Source: a virus. From it: a stretch of DNA of 22,388 nucleotides. A program made the position numbers and the translations under genes. Below are positions 16,780 through 22,381 of this stretch, in pieces. Where the stretch lies: positions 1 to 22,388 of the IMG/VR virus record IMGVR_UViG_3300030012_001361. One strand, 5' to 3'. The notes under the pieces were generated by a model. That model was not told the DNA's origin. It did not search any database and was given only the letters and a program-made list of their open reading frames with translations. The number at the start of each line of letters is the position of its first letter. The first letter of the stretch is position 1.

Positions 16780-17022
16780 TTAAGTCATTGGAAATAAAGC
16801 TTGTAACTGTGCAAAAGTAAGTTTGCAAACTATCCTATTCTGATTTACCATAGATAGTACAGAATAATTAGGGTTAACATTTTTTGTCATTGGATCTATA
16901 AACTCAGATAAAGACACAACTGAATTACTTTCTACTTGTATTTGAAACTCAGGTTGAAACTCCGTTTTTTTAAATGTTGTATTTCTATTTGTTTCTACTG
17001 CTGTTATTGTTACTGCTGCCAT
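16780..17022 (-). CDS. Small unknown protein
   Basis: An 80-residue protein, beta-rich by pattern (MAAVTITAVETNRNTTFKK, then FQPEFQIQVESNSVVSLSEF), ending in a short helix LTFAQLQALFPMT. It has one cysteine and no membrane segment. ATG overlaps the stop of the nuclease gene by one base (TAATG), and the next gene starts four bases after its stop. That packing makes it a real cotranscribed gene. I do not recognise the family. Confidence 0.6.
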   Translation of the reverse strand: MAAVTITAVETNRNTTFKKTEFQPEFQIQVESNSVVSLSEFIDPMTKNVNPNYSVLSMVNQNRIVCKLTFAQLQALFPMT

Positions 17023-17834
17023 TATTTATTTATTTTTAACCAGTTAATTAATTGTATTACTTCATCCTTTAAATAGGGTAGTTCATACATTTTTATATCT
17101 TCTAATACGGGTTCTCCACCTACATGTTCATTAATTGGATAACCGTTTTTATCTGTTCCAACTTGTTTAAATTTAACATGTTGAATTATCAGCTTTCCAA
17201 TCTTGAGTTTGGGATTGTGCTTTTTAATAATATACGCATAAATACTCAATTGTAAGTTATAATGATTTAAATTACAATCATCTAAATGACTTATAGGATT
17301 ATACATTTTGCTTGTTATACCCTCCCAGTTAGTAAATCCTTTGCTTTTAATTTCTTTATTAGTCTTGTAATCAGTTATGTTTATGTAACCATTTACAATC
17401 TCAACTAAATCTGCTTGACCACAAAGTCTTGCTGATTTTAAATAAACTAAATGCTCAGGATATACACCATCAGAAACCTTTTGATCTGGTGCAATTTTAG
17501 TTCCTTTATCATCAATAATAGGTTTGATGATAGGAACTTCCACGCCATATCTTTCAATAGTCTTAAAATCTAACATATCAGCTTCTCTCTGATTATGATA
17601 GAAATTGCCAAGCTTTATAGCTCTGTCTGATTCATTTTGCCATGCTTGCAAAATTTCTTTCTCAGTCATACCATACCACTTGGACCTTTTGTTTTTAGAA
17701 GATTTCTTAGCTTGACCTTTAGCATCAAACTTAGGTTTAAACATACCAATAAAAGATGTGACGCTGATCCAATCTATTTTCTCAGCTTCTGTGCTTTCAT
17801 ATTTATGTCCTTCTTCTGTAAATGTTAGTCCCAT
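17022..17834 (-). CDS. PD-(D/E)XK nuclease (RecB/Cas4-like exonuclease type)
   Basis: A 270-residue protein with the pattern of the PD-(D/E)XK phage exonuclease family. A first helix carries GNFYHNQREAD (H80). Later GQADLVEIVNG gives the first acidic residue (D142), ITDYKTNKE gives the D155-x-K157 pair, and HYNLQLSIYAYI (191-202) matches the Q-x-x-x-Y motif after the core. E127 (YPEHLVYLKS) may also assist. The family cuts or trims DNA ends with a metal ion. Its place in a late operon beside an IHF/HU-like protein and upstream of the packaging genes suggests work on packaging or recombination ends, but that is inference. crAss-like phages generally carry such a nuclease. A gene-free gap of about 80 bases lies upstream. 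Confidence 0.85.
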   Translation of the reverse strand: MGLTFTEEGHKYESTEAEKIDWISVTSFIGMFKPKFDAKGQAKKSSKNKRSKWYGMTEKEILQAWQNESDRAIKLGNFYHNQREADMLDFKTIERYGVEVPIIKPIIDDKGTKIAPDQKVSDGVYPEHLVYLKSARLCGQADLVEIVNGYINITDYKTNKEIKSKGFTNWEGITSKMYNPISHLDDCNLNHYNLQLSIYAYIIKKHNPKLKIGKLIIQHVKFKQVGTDKNGYPINEHVGGEPVLEDIKMYELPYLKDEVIQLINWLKINK

Positions 17835-17914
17835 ATTAAATAGTTAATGTTGTATACCACATGCCATTTTGAGCATTCATTGTATACGTTGTACTTGTGT
17901 CTTTGTATATATAT

Positions 17915-18226
17915 TTAATCTTCATTTTCAATCAGTTTTTCTTCTTCTAATTCTGTTAATAATGCCTCCCATTTACCTTCAGGGCATTCAGAAGACATGG
18001 ATCTACTTTTAAATGTCATAGAACACCCACAAACGGAACAACATGGTTGTGTGCCTGGAGCTAAACAATCAGTCCCTTTTGTATCATAAAACTTACATGC
18101 CTCACATATTTTAATTCTTGACTCAGCTATAACTTCAACATATTCTTTTTTGAATAAATTGTTTTTAATACCATCATAGATCTTGTCAATATTCTTGAGA
18201 GCTTGTAAATATTTATTTATTGGCAT
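17915..18226 (-). CDS. Cysteine-rich, probably zinc-binding protein
   Basis: A 103-residue protein with eight cysteines at 41, 44, 54, 62, 63, 66, 68 and 81. The pattern is CEAC, a single Cys, then PGTQPCCSVCGC, then SSECPEGKWEAL. The arrangement suggests a zinc ribbon or two small metal sites. The N-terminus is a helix (residues 4-35) and the C-terminus an acidic helix (LLTELEEEKLIENED). I recall similar proteins in crAss-like genomes next to the IHF-like gene. The start overlaps that gene by 14 bases, so the two are probably coupled. Role unknown; DNA or protein contact is plausible. Confidence 0.7.
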   Translation of the reverse strand: MPINKYLQALKNIDKIYDGIKNNLFKKEYVEVIAESRIKICEACKFYDTKGTDCLAPGTQPCCSVCGCSMTFKSRSMSSECPEGKWEALLTELEEEKLIENED

Positions 18227-18581
18227 TCTTTTCTAATTTAAATTTTTTCTTAGCTAGTGCATTTGCTTCAATCATTGCTAAAGCTTTTTCCATTTCATCT
18301 AACTTTTGATTTATTGCATATGTCTTTTCATATCCTTTATATGTTATCTTTTTTAAATTACCTAACATACTTTTGTTTTTCATTATTGCTTTCTCAAGCT
18401 TTTTTCTTCTAATAAAAAACGTTCCAAGACCATGTACATAAATCTTTGGATGTGCTAGAGTTGCTAACTTTTTTCTAAGTTTACCATAGTAAAAAGTTAC
18501 AAAGTCATCCACTACTTTTGAGTGAACTCCTACCTCATCAGCTATACCCTCACTAAACTTCTTGTGGTTCTTTGGATTCAC
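18213..18581 (-). CDS. IHF/HU-like DNA-binding protein
   Basis: A 122-residue protein. Residues 8-60 resemble the IHF/HU fold: helix-turn-helix opening (KFSEGIADEVGVHSKVVDDF), second helix (VTFYYGKLRKKLATL), then a beta strand ending VHGLGTFFIRRKK, which recalls the LxGFGTF-R strand of HU and IHF. The rest is a long basic helix pair rather than a full DNA-bending arm, so the DNA grip differs from bacterial IHF. It probably bends or packs DNA in replication, packaging or transcription. crAss-like phages carry one or two such proteins at this place. The start overlaps the stop of the winged-helix-like gene by 29 bases, and its end overlaps the cysteine-rich gene by 14. Confidence 0.78.
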   Translation of the reverse strand: MNPKNHKKFSEGIADEVGVHSKVVDDFVTFYYGKLRKKLATLAHPKIYVHGLGTFFIRRKKLEKAIMKNKSMLGNLKKITYKGYEKTYAINQKLDEMEKALAMIEANALAKKKFKLEKNANK

Positions 18582-18933
18582 GGCCTAAAACTTTATAGTC
18601 AAGTAAGACTACACCAGAAACTTGTACATTAATTTCTGCTTTTATCTTAATTGTCTTTTTATTATTTCCTGATTTAATTACTAGACCTTTACCAGCAATT
18701 TTGTTTATAGCATTTCTAGCAGACTGCTGACTCTTAAATATCTTTTTGTCTGTTAGATAAATGCAAAACTTTGTAAGTTCAATACCAGGGTTTTTAGCTA
18801 ATTCACATAGAAACTTTAGATCAGTATGACTAATCAATACATCATTAAAGAAACAATACGTTAGTATCTGATACTTTATTGATGCATCAAGATTAACTTG
18901 AGTTTTAAAATCTACTTTATTAACTAATGCCAT
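18553..18933 (-). CDS. Conserved phage protein with a winged-helix-like segment
   Basis: A 126-residue basic protein. Residues 12-48 are helical (NLDASIKYQILTYCFFNDV, then a Leu/Cys-rich helix). Residues 52-98 look like a winged helix: a helix at IELTKFCIYL, a recognition-type helix FKSQQSARNAINKIAGKG (66-83), and a wing VIKSGNNKKTIKIKAEI. The C-terminus is a strand (VVLLDYKVL) and a polar tail. It is probably DNA-binding by pattern only. I recall a similar protein just before the IHF-like gene in crAss-like genomes. ATG is one base from the stop of the amidase gene, and it overlaps the IHF-like gene by 29 bases. It could be a regulator or DNA-packing partner of the IHF-like protein. Confidence 0.65.
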   Translation of the reverse strand: MALVNKVDFKTQVNLDASIKYQILTYCFFNDVLISHTDLKFLCELAKNPGIELTKFCIYLTDKKIFKSQQSARNAINKIAGKGLVIKSGNNKKTIKIKAEINVQVSGVVLLDYKVLGRESKEPQEV

Positions 18934-18934
18934 A

Positions 18935-19849
18935 CTATAAACTTAAAATTACATCAATTAATCTTTCATCAGGATAACAATCTGTTTTATCCTTTCTAAC
19001 ATTAGTATGAGTAAGTAAACCTTTTACTTTACCATAGAAAGCATCTTCTTGAAATTCAAAAGCTTTCATAGGCCCATACTTCTTAATCCATTGCTGAAGA
19101 CCTAATCTTACATCAATTTGATCTCTCTCAGCAATATACTTAATCCACTTTTCAGTTTCCTCAATCTGTCTGTCAGTGTATTTATGATACTGTGTATATC
19201 CTCTAAATGGTTCCTCTAATGTAACTATTTGATCTTCTCTAACAGAAGTATTTACATAAGTCTTACCATTTTTTAGATATCCAAAAGCACATATCTCTAT
19301 TCCAGTAGAGTGTCTATTCATGTGACCACTACCGGTTTTACCCAAATGCCAACCATATCCTCCTTCAGGAAATGCTTGCACCATAACTCCATCATAAGAA
19401 TCATTACCAGTTGTAGAGCATTTACCACCAAGTACAAACTCAGTTGCTACTCTACCTCTAGTATCTCTTCCCCAATGGTCCACTACTTTATATGGATTGT
19501 GTCTTCCAGCTGTATGATGTAAGAACGCATATTCATTCTTGATAGGTCCATCTAGATATTCTCCTTTAGGAAGATAGTATCTATGTACTGTTTGATTATA
19601 GTTTGTCTGCCAAACAGTAGACTGTGAATCTGTATCCTCATCAATAGCTTCTGGGTTATATTTGTTTTGTAATAAATGCTGCCATGTTTCATTACCTACT
19701 ACACCATCAGGTGTTAGATCATAATGTAATTGAAATCTAATAACAGCTTTTTCTGTACCAGGACCAAAGTCTCCATCAGGCTTTATCTTTAGTAAAGTCT
19801 GGAGTTTTGTTACATCAGAGCCAGTTGATCCTTTTTTAAGCAGTTTCAT
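18935..19849 (-). CDS. Endolysin: peptidoglycan-binding domain plus N-acetylmuramoyl-L-alanine amidase
   Basis: A 304-residue lysis enzyme. Residues 3-62 are a PG_binding_1 repeat (LKKGSTGSDVTKLQTLLKI, DGDFGPGTEKAVIRFQ, PDGVVGNETW). Residues about 85-300 are an amidase_2 (T7-lysozyme type) domain. Zinc ligands appear to be H111 of LHHTAG and H281 of LLTHTNVR, with D290 or C291 as the third. W167-H168 (YGWHLG) and E185 (GIEI) lie at the usual conserved positions. The family cuts the bond between the sugar and the peptide of the wall. No signal peptide is visible, so exit probably needs a holin. None of the nearby proteins has the membrane segments expected of one. The start overlaps the upstream 89-residue gene by 14 bases. 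Confidence 0.92.
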   Translation of the reverse strand: MKLLKKGSTGSDVTKLQTLLKIKPDGDFGPGTEKAVIRFQLHYDLTPDGVVGNETWQHLLQNKYNPEAIDEDTDSQSTVWQTNYNQTVHRYYLPKGEYLDGPIKNEYAFLHHTAGRHNPYKVVDHWGRDTRGRVATEFVLGGKCSTTGNDSYDGVMVQAFPEGGYGWHLGKTGSGHMNRHSTGIEICAFGYLKNGKTYVNTSVREDQIVTLEEPFRGYTQYHKYTDRQIEETEKWIKYIAERDQIDVRLGLQQWIKKYGPMKAFEFQEDAFYGKVKGLLTHTNVRKDKTDCYPDERLIDVILSL

Positions 19850-20105
19850 CTTCTGTTTTTTCTTCTGATTGTAGTTCTTGTTCCTGACTTGCTAAACTTT
19901 GGGCTAAGAACATTTGAGCCTGCATACGTTTAGCTCTACACTCTTCAATATCAGTAAGCAACTGTTCATATTCTTTTTGAACCTTAAGGTGCTTGATACT
20001 ATCTTTGTAGAAATTTGTAATCTCTTGTCTTCTTTGAGCAATTTCTTCTTTACTCAATTGAACATCTTCTTCAGAGATTGTTTGATCTTCTAGATTTAAA
20101 CTCAT
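19836..20105 (-). CDS. Small acidic helical protein, unknown function
   Basis: An 89-residue protein made almost wholly of charged helix (EEDVQLSKEEIAQRRQEIT and KVQKEYEQLLTDIEECRAK), likely to form a coiled coil, with an acidic C-terminal tail. It has no membrane segment, so it is not a typical holin. It is the first gene of a group with its own candidate promoter, and its leader ends ATTAAAAACCAATGTT directly before ATG. It is coupled to the amidase gene by a 14-base overlap, which suggests a shared or regulated role with lysis or assembly. I do not recognise the family. Confidence 0.6.
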   Translation of the reverse strand: MSLNLEDQTISEEDVQLSKEEIAQRRQEITNFYKDSIKHLKVQKEYEQLLTDIEECRAKRMQAQMFLAQSLASQEQELQSEEKTEDETA

Positions 20106-20136
20106 AACATTGGTTTTTAATTATACTTGTATATAA

Positions 20137-20166
20137 CAAATATATAAAGAAAGTTTAAATAATAAA
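20137..20166 (-). promoter_or_regulatory. Candidate promoter for the 89-residue and endolysin genes
   Basis: On the minus strand, TTTA (20166-20163) is followed after 18 bases by TATATTTG (20144-20137), an exact TAnnTTTG match. TATATTTGTTATATACA is very close to the matching region before the 108-residue gene (TATATTGGTTATATAGACA). The pair lies 32-61 bases before the ATG at 20105. Confidence 0.5.
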
Positions 20167-20180
20167 AGTGTAAAGGAATA

Positions 20181-20567
20181 TTATTTGAAAGTTTTCTTCT
20201 TTCCTCCGAAGTACGCATAGGCATGCCCTTCTTCTTTCAGTTTATCATTTACGCATATTTCGTTTCCATCTACGTCTTTGATAAACAATTCACCCAGGAC
20301 TCTACCATATTTACCTACACCATGTGATTTAAGTCTACATAGTCCTGAGTCACAGCTTACTTCTAGTAATAATTGTTTTGTTCTTGCTTTAGCTGCTAGG
20401 CCTTTCTTCTTCTCAGCCTTGTCACGGGTTCTAGATTCCCATGTGTCAATACCTTTAAATCTGATCCTACGTTTAATCCATGTGTCAAACCCCAGGTCAA
20501 TCATAGCATCTATAGTATCCCCGTCCACCACACGCATTAATTTAGCCCTGTATACGTACTTTTCCAT
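20181..20567 (-). CDS. Staphylococcal-nuclease-like (thermonuclease) protein
   Basis: A 128-residue protein of the SNase fold, about the length of the core domain without signal peptide. It holds RVVDGDTIDAMIDLGF with D15 and D17 of the metal site. Then comes RIRFKGIDTWE, where R36, D41, T42 and E44 correspond to Arg35, Asp40, Thr41 and Glu43 of the staphylococcal enzyme. KYGRVLGELF carries R89, the counterpart of Arg87. All catalytic residues are thus present, and activity on DNA or RNA with calcium is likely from family knowledge. With no signal peptide it acts inside the cell or in the virion. It starts at the last base of the 83-residue gene. crAss-like phages commonly carry an SNase at this site. 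Its purpose, such as host DNA breakdown or packaging, is inference. Confidence 0.88.
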   Translation of the reverse strand: MEKYVYRAKLMRVVDGDTIDAMIDLGFDTWIKRRIRFKGIDTWESRTRDKAEKKKGLAAKARTKQLLLEVSCDSGLCRLKSHGVGKYGRVLGELFIKDVDGNEICVNDKLKEEGHAYAYFGGKKKTFK

Positions 20568-20818
20568 TAGAATAGATTTCGCTCCAGTAAGGCTATAAGA
20601 TTTTTTAGTTCAACATATTTAAAAAATCTTACACTTCCTTCCGGTATTTCTACGTACCATTTCCCGTCTACGCGGTTTACGTTGTCATTACTTATAAGAC
20701 AAAGATCACCTATACTACGCTCATAGAAGTAAAAGTCTTTTTCATTACCACTTTCTTCTGGAGTAATAATACATTTCTTAAATCCTAACTTTTTGATGTT
20801 ACTCTCTGTCATAGCCAT
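20567..20818 (-). CDS. Small unknown phage protein
   Basis: An 83-residue protein, MAMTESNIKKLGFKKCIIT, then a beta segment DFYFYERSIGDLCLISND, then WYVEIPEGSVRFFKYVELK and a C-terminal helix. The pattern of LGFKK opening, FYxYE strand and late helix recalls small proteins I have seen in many Bacteroidota phages, but none has a known function. ATG at 20818 overlaps the previous stop by 10 bases; a second ATG at residue 3 (20812) is also possible. It is probably cotranslated with the SNase gene. Confidence 0.55.
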   Translation of the reverse strand: MAMTESNIKKLGFKKCIITPEESGNEKDFYFYERSIGDLCLISNDNVNRVDGKWYVEIPEGSVRFFKYVELKNLIALLERNLF

Positions 20819-21135
20819 TCTTCTAGTGATTCATTAATAGACTCAGGATACTTTTCATTCAACATACTTTTAAGGACAGAACACTTTTCATACTCTTCAG
20901 TCTCTATAAAAAAGAGAATCATGTTCTCTAATTCCATTTTAGTAGGGCCACTATAATCATTATGTGCAAGTACTAATCCATTCTGACCATTTAACTTTGT
21001 CATCATAAACTCCATAGAAGCAGTATTAGTAAGTAACAGATATGAATTGTTATATGCATCATTCAATAACGCTTCTTCTTGCTGAATCTCTTCAACTGAT
21101 CTTCCATATCCGTAATCCTCTGAATGCTCTTCCAT
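20809..21135 (-). CDS. Small unknown protein with a UVR-like helical end; first gene of the late block
   Basis: A 108-residue protein, MEEHSEDYGYGRSVEEIQQ. A longer frame with a TTG start at 21165 exists, but the candidate -7 box (21161-21154) lies downstream of that TTG, so a transcript from that promoter would not contain it. I chose ATG at 21135. The N-terminal half is acidic. The C-terminal helices ENMILFFIETEEYEKCSVLK and SMLNEKYPESI resemble the UVR helical-hairpin motif seen in UvrB and UvrC (alternating EEYEKAxxLRxxI). That suggests protein contact, but is a weak match. It opens the whole minus-strand block. Unknown function. Confidence 0.5.
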   Translation of the reverse strand: MEEHSEDYGYGRSVEEIQQEEALLNDAYNNSYLLLTNTASMEFMMTKLNGQNGLVLAHNDYSGPTKMELENMILFFIETEEYEKCSVLKSMLNEKYPESINESLEEWL

Positions 21136-21153
21136 AACGCTGTGTCTATATAA

Positions 21154-21185
21154 CCAATATACCAAAATTTTTTTCCACCCCCAAA
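21154..21185 (-). promoter_or_regulatory. Candidate promoter at the head of the minus-strand block
   Basis: On the minus strand, TTTG (21185-21182) is followed after 20 bases by TATATTGG (21161-21154) and TTATATAGACA. This lies just before the ATG at 21135 and diverges from the plus-strand genes. It matches the pattern at 20137. Confidence 0.45.
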
Positions 21186-21197
21186 AAATGTTGTGTA

Positions 21198-21229
21198 TTT
21201 AGCATTGGCAAGAGGTCCTTGTGATTTTG
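21198..21229 (+). promoter_or_regulatory. Weak candidate promoter for the plus-strand genes
   Basis: TTTA (21198-21201) is followed after 20 bases by TGATTTTG (21222-21229), one mismatch from TAnnTTTG. It lies upstream of the first plus-strand gene (ATG 21299), leaving a leader of about 60 bases that carries a hairpin and a palindrome. Confidence 0.25.
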
Positions 21230-21248
21230 CTCCCCAGCTATTAAGCGG

Positions 21249-21274
21249 TCAGGGATACCCCCTGATTATAATCA
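21249..21274. promoter_or_regulatory. Hairpin and 12-bp palindrome in the divergent control region
   Basis: TCAGGG (21249-21254) pairs with CCCTGA (21260-21265) around a five-base loop. Directly overlapping is the perfect palindrome TGATTATAATCA (21263-21274), an operator-like site 25 bases before the ATG at 21299. No match to a known regulator can be named. Confidence 0.4.
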
Positions 21275-21298
21275 TTAATAACTTAAATTTTATACGCT

Positions 21299-21586
21299 AT
21301 GTATTTTTACAAAATCTCAGAGAGTAACAAATCTCTCATCTCAACAGACAAACCACTATCTGAATTGACTACACAATCTAAGAAGATAGGTAGTAGAACT
21401 ATGGAAATCAGACAGCAAGGTGTGTCAGATGTCAAATTTGGCTTCACGGCTATAAGCGCTGAAGACGGAATGGCATTAAAGGCTGAATTAAAGGTAGGAG
21501 ATGAACTACCATTAACATTGACTGAAAAGAAAGTCATCAATCAGCAAACAAATCAAGCCTTTGATAACCTGTACTGGGCAGAGTAA
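21299..21586 (+). CDS. Small unknown phage protein, first of the rightward (probably early) genes
   Basis: A 95-residue soluble protein starting MYFYKISESNKSL. Residues 30-60 are beta-rich (IGSRTMEIRQQG, SDVKFGFTAIS). They are followed by AEDGMALKAELKVGDELPLT and by LTEKKVINQQ, ending FDNLYWAE. The KVGDELP segment with a terminal NLYW is a pattern I recall in crAss-like and other Bacteroidota phages, without known role. It has no membrane segment. The start codon has no Shine-Dalgarno sequence. A strong terminator lies 4 bases after the stop, so this gene is probably transcribed alone, and abundantly. Confidence 0.65.
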   Translation: MYFYKISESNKSLISTDKPLSELTTQSKKIGSRTMEIRQQGVSDVKFGFTAISAEDGMALKAELKVGDELPLTLTEKKVINQQTNQAFDNLYWAE

Positions 21587-21920
21587 TATAGGGGAACTAC
21601 GGTTCCCTTTTACACTTGTTCCAATGTTACAGGCAAATTCTTGCAATAAGTAATTATTTTGCACGTAAATTAATTATTTATGTGTGTTGCACAGTGTGTG
21701 TGAGGTAAAAATACCCACAAAAACCCACTTTGTAACACTAAAACAAAACTTTAGCACCGTAATATATAAACATAGCTAACACTACCATAACTAGAGGAAT
21801 GTGGATCAACAATACCAATAAGACTACAAGTTATGGGTTAGCTTATGTATTACTCTCTTCTATATATAGGAAGATAGGCATATTACCCGCAATAACATTA
21901 ATCACTTAAACCTTAACACA
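21587..21920. other. Intergenic region with terminator, TTGCA repeats and no convincing gene
   Basis: This 334-base gap holds the terminator at its start, then three TTGCA words (21641, 21659, 21687), two of them extended to TTGCAC. TAATTATTT occurs twice in between. A promoter-like pair TTG (21659-21661), 17 bases, TATGTGTG (21679-21686) overlaps these repeats. After base 21720 it is A-rich and holds a 36-codon frame (21799-21909) too weak to call. The leader ends CACTTAAACCTTAACACA before the ATG at 21921. Confidence 0.4.
21590..21611 (+). terminator. Intrinsic terminator with a UACG tetraloop
   Basis: Stem GGGAAC (21592-21597) / GTTCCC (21602-21607), extended by a G-U and an A-U pair, closed by the very stable C(UACG)G loop and followed by TTTT. 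It lies right after the 95-residue gene at 21299-21586. Confidence 0.75.
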
Positions 21921-22208
21921 ATGAGAATTGAATTTATTAATAGCAATGTATTTGCTCAACTAGGCACTACTATTGGCGTGAAAGTATTCGTCAATGAGTT
22001 AGCCAACACTGCATGGTTCATAGATCCAAGCGGTGATTACAAACCAGTAACACTTGATAGACTTGAGTCACCAAGAATTGCTGAGTTAGAAAATGAATTA
22101 TTAACTAGCGTAAGTCTTAGGCATATTGCAGAGGAGAATGATGCAATCATCGTTCATGATCAAGATAGATTAGGCTTCTTGACATATGCACAATCCTATA
22201 ACTTATGA
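21921..22208 (+). CDS. Small unknown phage protein
   Basis: A 95-residue protein starting MRIEFINSNVFAQLG. A beta-rich first half (TIGVKVFVNELANTAWFID, then GDYKPVTLDRLE) is followed by an acidic helix (RIAELENELLTSVSLRHIAE) and a short end AIIVHDQDRLGFLTYAQSY. It has no signal peptide or membrane segment. The TGA stop overlaps the ATG of the lipoprotein gene (ATGA), so the two are cotranslated. The leader has TTAAACC but no Shine-Dalgarno sequence. I do not recognise the family. Confidence 0.6.
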   Translation: MRIEFINSNVFAQLGTTIGVKVFVNELANTAWFIDPSGDYKPVTLDRLESPRIAELENELLTSVSLRHIAEENDAIIVHDQDRLGFLTYAQSYNL

Positions 22209-22381
22209 AAACACTTAAATATTTATTCTTTTGTCTACTCTTTGTAGGCATAGGAGCAACCGTAACGTCATGTAGCAGCACAAGAATGTGTAAAACGCAG
22301 AAGATGAAGAAGAAATGGAACAAGAAACCATATTGGAATGCTAAAAAGCAAAAGTACACAGCAAGACCATGGCGTAGATAA
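22205..22381 (+). CDS. Small cationic lipoprotein
   Basis: A 58-residue gene; ATG at 22205 overlaps the previous stop as ATGA and the stop is TAA at 22379-22381. The product starts MKTLKYLFFCLLFVGIGATV and continues TSCSSTR. This is a type II signal peptide: basic start, hydrophobic core at residues 6-20, lipobox VTSC with the modified cysteine at C23. The SCSS ending is typical of Bacteroidota lipoproteins. The mature part of 36 residues is strongly basic (14 Lys or Arg) with three Trp, including KKKWNKKPYW and ARPWRR. There is no acidic residue after C23, so the surface-export signal known from Bacteroidota is absent and it is probably retained in the periplasm-facing membrane. Function is unknown; blocking of later phages is one possibility (inference). 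Confidence 0.72.
   Translation: MKTLKYLFFCLLFVGIGATVTSCSSTRMCKTQKMKKKWNKKPYWNAKKQKYTARPWRR

Noticed and set aside
17835-17914. Gap before the PD-(D/E)XK nuclease with two GTATAC words and a 14-codon frame
   Set aside because: The frame is too short to support. The GTATAC pair may be regulatory, but no promoter box of the window's pattern fits convincingly.
21307-21540. 77-codon minus-strand frame opposite the first plus-strand gene
   Set aside because: The plus frame has the better composition, ends just before a properly oriented terminator, and resembles phage proteins; this is its shadow.
21799-21909. 36-codon plus-strand frame (MWINNTNKTTSYGLAYV...)
   Set aside because: It is short, with an AGAGG-like word too close to the ATG, no neighbour coupling and no recognisable motif; it could be a leader peptide, but nothing supports this.
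22147-22359. 70-codon minus-strand frame opposite the lipoprotein
   Set aside because: It is the reverse of a gene with a clear lipoprotein signal; its Phe-rich product is explained by complementing Lys codons.
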